Positions 59,591-64,000 of a DNA stretch of 64,000 nucleotides are shown piece by piece. The notes beneath the pieces were generated by a model that made no database searches, was not told the DNA's origin, and saw only the letters and a program-made list of their open reading frames with translations. The position numbers were made by a program, and so were the translations under genes. The stretch comes from Frondihabitans sp. PhB188. GTDB lineage: Bacteria; Actinomycetota; Actinomycetes; Actinomycetales; Microbacteriaceae. Position 1 is the stretch's first letter. The number at the start of each line of letters is the position of its first letter. The stretch covers positions 62,001-126,000 of the forward strand of contig NZ_RJUO01000003.1 of assembly GCF_003752365.1 (NCBI RefSeq), written 5' to 3'.

Positions 59591-60727
59591 CTACACCCCG
59601 ACGGGCTCGTAGATCTCGCTCAGGACACGGTCGGCCAGCCCGAGCCCGGTCGTCATGCCGATGCCCGTCGTCACGGAGACGACGTGCACGCCATCGAGAG
59701 GCTCCTCGACCAGGAACTCCTCCGGCGCCACCGCGTACACGCCCTGCCAGCGCTCCACGACCTCGAGCGTCGACGCCGGCTGGCCGAAGAAGTCGGCCGT
59801 CCCGCGCAGCAGGGCGTCGAACGACCCCTCCGACTGGAACGGCGCGATCGCGTCGTCGCGGTAGTGCGTGTCGCCGACGATGACCGTTCCGTCGGGCAGC
59901 TGCGTGTACATCTGGTTGATGTCGAGGGCGCGGAACTCGGGGTCGCCGGCCCATAGCCGCTCGCGCACGGCCTCGAGCGAGGGCGCCGTGGCGAAACCCG
60001 AGTAGCGCAGCATCGACCAGCCGGTGAGCACGGGCCCGGCGAGCGGCGCGGTCAGGCCGGGGATCCGCACGCGCATCATGTCGAGCCCGCAGCGGCGCAC
60101 GCCGTACGCGGCCGACAGGTCGGGGAAGAGCTGGTCGACGTCGTAGTTGACGGCGACGACGATCTGGTCGGCGCCGATCCTGCCCCGGGTGGTGTGCAGT
60201 CGACCCGAGCGGATGGTCCGCACCGCGGTGGCGAACGCGAAGGTCACGCCGCGCGACTCGAGGTAGGCGACGATCTGGCCGGCCGCCTCGCGCGGGTTCA
60301 GCTGCAGGTCGTCGAGCAGATGCGCTCCCCCGACGGCGGACGCCGCACCGGTGAGCCGGGCCGTGTCGTCGGCGCCGATCATCTCGACCGACGTGGGGCG
60401 CCGGGCGGCGAACTCCGACAGCGCGCGCAGCTCGTCGTCGGCGCGGGCCGCCACGTACCCGCCGCCGTCGCGCATCCACAGCCCCGCCTCGTCGCGGAGG
60501 CGCAGCCACAGCTGGCGACTGCGGTCGGCGTAGACCTGAGCGGCCCCGGACTGCACGCTGATGCACGCGTGGCCGAAGTTCCTGATCGTCGATCCGTTGG
60601 GCCTGCTGGTCCGGTCGACGACGTGCACGCTGAGCCCCCGGTCGACCGCCGCCAGGGCGTGGCCGAGCCCGACGATGCCGGCGCCGACGATCGCCACGTC
60701 GACGATCCGGTCGAAATCCTTTGCCAT
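59591..60727 (-). CDS. TIGR03364-type FAD-dependent oxidoreductase (DAO family)
   Basis: Flavoprotein of 378 residues resembling the TIGR03364 group of D-amino-acid-oxidase-like enzymes. FAD motif VAIVGAGIVGLGHALAAVDRG lies near 11. It is followed by the group's characteristic RTSRPNGSTIRNFGHACISVQSG. The C-terminal part has VVSVTTGIGMTTGLGLADRVL near 355. In other bacteria this group often accompanies 2-aminoethylphosphonate genes, but no phosphonate genes are visible here, so the substrate is open. ATG 60727 diverges from the PAP2 gene. Its 3' end lies 32 bp from the hairpin array. Confidence 0.87.
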   Translation of the reverse strand: MAKDFDRIVDVAIVGAGIVGLGHALAAVDRGLSVHVVDRTSRPNGSTIRNFGHACISVQSGAAQVYADRSRQLWLRLRDEAGLWMRDGGGYVAARADDELRALSEFAARRPTSVEMIGADDTARLTGAASAVGGAHLLDDLQLNPREAAGQIVAYLESRGVTFAFATAVRTIRSGRLHTTRGRIGADQIVVAVNYDVDQLFPDLSAAYGVRRCGLDMMRVRIPGLTAPLAGPVLTGWSMLRYSGFATAPSLEAVRERLWAGDPEFRALDINQMYTQLPDGTVIVGDTHYRDDAIAPFQSEGSFDALLRGTADFFGQPASTLEVVERWQGVYAVAPEEFLVEEPLDGVHVVSVTTGIGMTTGLGLADRVLSEIYEPVGV

Positions 60728-60760
60728 GCGCAGAGGCTAGGTCGGCCCGGTTGACTGCTG

Positions 60761-61423
60761 GTGAACACATCCGCATGGTTGAGTGGGCGCGTGCCCCTTC
60801 GACCTCCGTCTTCGTCGCGAACCCCCAGCATCCTGCCCCCGAGAATCCTGGCTCTCGACCGCAGGATCGGGCGGCGCGTCAACGGGGCCGGCACCGGCCC
60901 CGCCCTCGACCGCGTGCTCCTCGGCCTCTCGACCGCGGCCAACAACGGCCTCCTCTGGTACGGGGTCGCCGGCGCCCTCGCGCTGACCGGCCCGACCGGG
61001 CGCCGCGCGGCCGTGCGCGGCCTGCTCTCGCTCGGCGGGTCGAGCGCCGTCGCCAACCTCGTCGCCAAGCCGCTGTTCGGCGGGCACCGCCCCGTCGCCG
61101 CAGACATCCCCGTGGCGCGGCAGCTGAAGGTCTTCCCGCAGTCGGCGTCGTTCCCGTCGGGCCACACGGCGAGCGCCTTCGCGTTCGCCACCGGCGTCGC
61201 CCTCGAGAGCCCCGGCAGGGCGGCGCTGATCGCGCCGATCGCGGTCGGCGTCGCGTACTCGCGACTGCACGTCGGCGCGCACTGGGTGTCGGACGTGGTC
61301 GGGGGCGCCGTGATCGGGTCGGGTGTGGCGGTGGCGGGGCAGTTCCTGCGCCCGGAGCGCCTTGTCGCGCGGCTGGCCCGACGGGCGAAGCGGGCAGCGG
61401 CGGCAGGGCGGCTGGCACACTAG
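60761..61423 (+). CDS. PAP2-family phosphatase
   Basis: Membrane phosphatase of up to 220 residues acting on lipid phosphates such as undecaprenyl pyrophosphate or phosphatidic acid. The tripartite PAP2 motif is complete: KPLFGGHRP (KX6RP) near 103, FPSGHTASA near 129, and SRLHVGAHWVSDVVGG near 166. There are about four or five hydrophobic segments. The start is uncertain: GTG 60761 gives the longest form, GTG 60791 a form ten residues shorter. It diverges from the FAD oxidoreductase and is followed after 4 bp by the MaoC gene. A GTTCCTGCGCC word (61342-61352) encodes QFLRP. Confidence 0.87.
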   Translation: MNTSAWLSGRVPLRPPSSSRTPSILPPRILALDRRIGRRVNGAGTGPALDRVLLGLSTAANNGLLWYGVAGALALTGPTGRRAAVRGLLSLGGSSAVANLVAKPLFGGHRPVAADIPVARQLKVFPQSASFPSGHTASAFAFATGVALESPGRAALIAPIAVGVAYSRLHVGAHWVSDVVGGAVIGSGVAVAGQFLRPERLVARLARRAKRAAAAGRLAH

Positions 61424-61427
61424 ACGC

Positions 61428-61883
61428 GTGCCTCACTTCCTCGAAGACCTCGAAGCGGGTCAGACCTTCGTCACCCCCGGCCGCACGATCACCGAGGCCG
61501 ACGTGGTCTCGTTCGCGAGCTGGACCAACGACAACAACCAGGTGCACACCGACGCCGAGTTCGCGAAGTCGACGCGATACGGTCGACGCGTCGTGCACGG
61601 GCTGCTCGGCACGTCGCTGTGCCTCGGGCTGATCGCGCGCACCGGCGTCTTCGAGGGGTCGGCGGTCGCGCTGCTCGGCATCGACGGCTGGAGCTTCTCG
61701 GCGCCGATCTTCATCGGCGACACCGTGACCTGCACCGTCGAGATCCTGTCGACGCGGCTGACCTCGTCGGGCACGACCGGCATCGTCGAGCGGGCGGTCA
61801 GCCTGCGGAACCAGCGCGGCGAGGTCGTGCAGTCGGGGCGCATGGACCTGATGGTGCTGACGCGCGACGCCGCGATCGGCTAG
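61428..61883 (+). CDS. MaoC-like (R)-hydratase/dehydratase
   Basis: Hot-dog-fold protein of 151 residues. The family's hydratase-2 segment is present as FASWTNDNNQVHTDAEFAKSTRYG near 27-50, with the catalytic Asp and His (TNDNNQVH). The hot-dog strand VVHGLLGTSLCLGLI follows. It likely hydrates or dehydrates enoyl thioesters. GTG 61428 begins PHFLEDLEAGQTF, the usual start. It lies 4 bp after the PAP2 stop, so the two are co-transcribed, although no functional link is evident. Confidence 0.92.
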   Translation: MPHFLEDLEAGQTFVTPGRTITEADVVSFASWTNDNNQVHTDAEFAKSTRYGRRVVHGLLGTSLCLGLIARTGVFEGSAVALLGIDGWSFSAPIFIGDTVTCTVEILSTRLTSSGTTGIVERAVSLRNQRGEVVQSGRMDLMVLTRDAAIG

Positions 61884-61915
61884 AGCGGACCCAGACCACG
61901 GGTGGCACCCCGGGC

Positions 61916-62287
61916 CTAGCGGGCGACGATCGCCTCCGCGTTGTCGGCGATCCAGTCCATGAGAGGCAGCAGGCGCTCGGCGGCCTCGCGCCCGAGCGGC
62001 GTCAGCTCGTAGTCGACGCGCGGTGGGATGGTCGCCTGGGCCTCGCGGTGCACGAGCCCGTCGGCCTCGAAGGTGCGGAGCGTCGACGCCAGCATCTTCT
62101 CGCTGATGCCCTCGATCTCGCGGTGCAGCTCACCCCAGCGATGACCGCCCTGCTCGAGAGCGAGGAGCACGAGCACACCCCAGCGGCTCGTGATGTGGGT
62201 GAGCACGGTGCGAGTGGGGCAGTCGGCCGGGTATTTTCCCGAGGTGAGGCCGGGGCGGGGCCGGGAAACCGCAAAACTGACGTCCAT
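61916..62287 (-). CDS. HxlR/DUF24-family regulator, probably redox-sensing (QorR-like)
   Basis: Winged-helix regulator of 123 residues. The HxlR signature is CPTRTVLTHITSRWGVLVLLAL near 23-45, followed by GGHRWGELHREIEGISEKMLASTLR and the PRVDYELTPLG wing. Cys23 is at the position used by thiol-switch DUF24 regulators such as QorR, YodB and HypR. It diverges from a QorB-like quinone reductase gene, the arrangement known for qorR/qor2 in Corynebacterium. Quinone or diamide stress sensing is therefore likely. ATG 62287 is used. Confidence 0.92.
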   Translation of the reverse strand: MDVSFAVSRPRPGLTSGKYPADCPTRTVLTHITSRWGVLVLLALEQGGHRWGELHREIEGISEKMLASTLRTFEADGLVHREAQATIPPRVDYELTPLGREAAERLLPLMDWIADNAEAIVAR

Positions 62288-62313
62288 GGCGGGTAGCTTA
62301 CAAAAAAGTGCGT

Positions 62314-62335
62314 ACCTGCGTTCGGGAAGTCAGGT
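62314..62335. promoter_or_regulatory. Candidate HxlR operator in divergent gap
   Basis: The 113-bp gap between hxlR and qorB contains ACCTG (62314-62318) and CAGGT (62331-62335), a short inverted repeat with a 12-bp spacer. An A-tract (62302-62307) lies nearby. The position between divergent starts fits autoregulation plus control of the reductase, but the sequence evidence is weak. Confidence 0.35.
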
Positions 62336-62400
62336 GCGACCTTCACCGTTGTCCCCACCATCGGGCCACTCGCCCGCCGCCCTTCGAAAGGACTCCCCCC

Positions 62401-63248
<848 letters not shown>

Positions 63249-63255
<7 letters not shown>

Positions 63256-63340
63256 CGGCTGACGCAGCAGCCGCCCACGCAGCAGCCGCCCACGCAGTAG
63301 CGGCTGACGCAGCAGCCGCCCACGCAGCAGCCGCTGCGCA
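63249..63340. repeat. 45-bp tandem duplication spanning the qorB stop codon
   Basis: A unit beginning GCAGTAGCGGCTGACGCAG starts at 63249 and again at 63294, exactly 45 bp later. Within it the sub-unit GCAGCAGCCGCCCAC recurs. The first TAG is the qorB stop. As 45 is a multiple of three, read-through or contraction would keep frame. Confidence 0.88.
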
Positions 63341-63356
63341 GCATCCGCCGACGCAC

Positions 63357-63392
63357 GAAGACGCCCCCTGCCTTGCGGCAGGGGGCGTCTTC
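63357..63392. terminator. Perfect intrinsic terminator hairpin
   Basis: GAAGACGCCCCCTGCC (63357-63372) and GGCAGGGGGCGTCTTC (63377-63392) form a perfect 16-bp stem with a 4-nt loop (TTGC). It lies between the convergent qorB and small hypothetical genes and probably serves both. Confidence 0.92.
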
Positions 63393-63402
63393 GCGGTGAG
63401 CC

Positions 63403-63630
63403 CTAAGCGGTCAGAGACAGCGGCTGAAGCCGGCGAGTGATCTGCCGGAACTCGATCTCGGCGTCGAGCGCGTCCATGCGCCCGTCGTCGACGGCCGTCG
63501 ATACCCGCACGAGGTCCAGCCGTCGTTCGGCCCGCTCGCGCGCCGTGAAGATCGTGTCGGAGTCGATCGCCTTCGCCGCCTCGAGCCGGGCAAGAATGGC
63601 GTCCTTGGTCCAGCGGTGTGTCGTGCTCAT
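63403..63630 (-). CDS. Small soluble protein, function unknown
   Basis: Protein of 75 residues, highly charged and helical (DAILARLEAAKAIDSD near 10-25; FTARERAERRLDLVRVS near 28-44). It has no Cys or membrane segment. ATG 63630 has AAAGGGG at 7-8 nt. The upstream gap is AT-richer near 63690-63720 and can hold a promoter. I recognise no family. Confidence 0.75.
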   Translation of the reverse strand: MSTTHRWTKDAILARLEAAKAIDSDTIFTARERAERRLDLVRVSTAVDDGRMDALDAEIEFRQITRRLQPLSLTA

Positions 63631-63963
63631 GTCTTACCCCTTTCGTCGTGCTTCGCGAGTGGTTCCGCAACGCCTCAGAAGCCTGAATCGTTACGGTGCC
63701 GTTATCTAATGTGGTCAGAGTAAGCGCCCGAGTCGACGAAAGGTACGCCCCCGAACGGGTCAGACGGTAAACGTCTCATTACGACGAAGAGTGCGGCGTG
63801 TTACGCCACGCCGCCGCGGTCCGCGGCAGTCTCCGCTGCCTCTCGTGCGCGCGAGATGGCCGTCCGCGTCGCTGGAGCCGCCCCGAGCTGACGACGAGGG
63901 CCATCTCGCCGCCCGTCAGGGGACAGCGCGCAGCACCGCCGGCCTCGAGGCGCGCGGCCGAGC
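63631..63963. repeat. Intergenic region with two hairpins, including one GCGAGATGGCC-family element
   Basis: About 330 bp without a recognised gene. GCGGCGTG (63793-63800) pairs with CACGCCGC (63807-63814). A single element of the family seen at 58975-59558 lies at 63851-63909, with perfect 11-bp arms GCGAGATGGCC and GGCCATCTCGC. The part nearest the small gene (63690-63780) is relatively AT-rich and is the likely promoter region. Confidence 0.7.
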
Positions 63964-64000
63964 TCAGCGGCTGGTGAGGCCGCTTCCGGCGGTGGCGGGC
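63964..64000 (-). CDS. Possible 3' end of a gene running off the right edge
   Basis: On the minus strand an open frame enters from beyond the window and stops at 63966-63964, ending PATAGSGLTSR-like. Only 11 codons are visible. The hairpin element just downstream is where a terminator would be expected. The evidence is too short to assign a function. Confidence 0.25.
   Translation of the reverse strand, partial: PATAGSGLTSR

Overview
This 64 kb window is a very GC-rich (about 70%), densely packed chromosomal segment. It has short intergenic gaps, frequent GTG/TTG starts and many 1-4 nt start/stop overlaps. Gene content points to an aerobic Actinomycetota of the Microbacteriaceae type: a HelD/HelR-like RNA polymerase-recycling ATPase, mycoredoxin, maltokinase, GH15 trehalase-like enzyme, Ku/LigD end-joining and a PadR-ABC operon. 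The genus cannot be fixed from the sequence alone. I see no rRNA, no convincing tRNA, no CRISPR array, no transposase and no prophage genes. It reads as ordinary chromosome with an unusual load of short repeats.

Layout. 1-9.6 kb: 5' part of a HelR-like ATPase, an FKBP/aldo-keto reductase pair, an MFS exporter, a PrsW-like protease, a BrkB/YihY membrane protein, a surface protein with two lectin-like repeats, and aspartate ammonia-lyase. 10-19.5 kb: a marR-quinone reductase operon, a padR-ABC ATPase-giant permease operon, a secreted lysozyme-like protein, a diacylglycerol-kinase-like lipid kinase, and a membrane-anchored protein with a Pro/Ala repeat. 19.4-32 kb: Pit phosphate permease, carboxylesterase, Na+/H+ antiporter, Nudix hydrolase, oligopeptidase B, DUF1697 protein, a CYTH-CHAD protein divergent from maltokinase. 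32-46 kb: pyruvate:quinone oxidoreductase divergent from mycoredoxin, VOC protein, AbiEi-like protein, SNF2 helicase, a Rieske/FAD oxidoreductase paired with a phosphotransferase, FUSC exporter, lipase-like hydrolase, dps with an NAD(P)H-flavoprotein. 46-55.5 kb: SMP-30 divergent from GH15, then the NHEJ locus (ku convergent to an SDR-ligD-MFS operon). 55.5-64 kb: a 45-residue protein, GNAT, a tetR-MFS divergent pair with a readable promoter/operator, a TIGR03364-type FAD oxidoreductase, PAP2, MaoC, and a divergent HxlR (redox-type)/QorB pair.

Functional themes. Several loci concern oxidative, electrophile or DNA damage: dps plus reductase, mycoredoxin, poxB, Nudix, HxlR/qorB, marR/qor, ku/ligD. 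Others concern envelope and efflux (three MFS, PadR-ABC, FUSC, BrkB). Regulators adjacent to their likely targets (MarR, PadR, TetR, HxlR) give four self-contained control units.

The least ordinary signal is repetitive DNA. The 11-mer GTTCCTGCGCC occurs 14 times in either orientation, in genes (different reading frames) and gaps, where about 0.1 would be expected by base composition. Three families of intergenic inverted repeats (core GCCGATTCGGC; core GCGAGATGGCC; and a 39-bp direct repeat near 9.7-9.9 kb) form arrays, one with a 130-bp period. Three genes have tandem duplications starting at or covering their stop codons.
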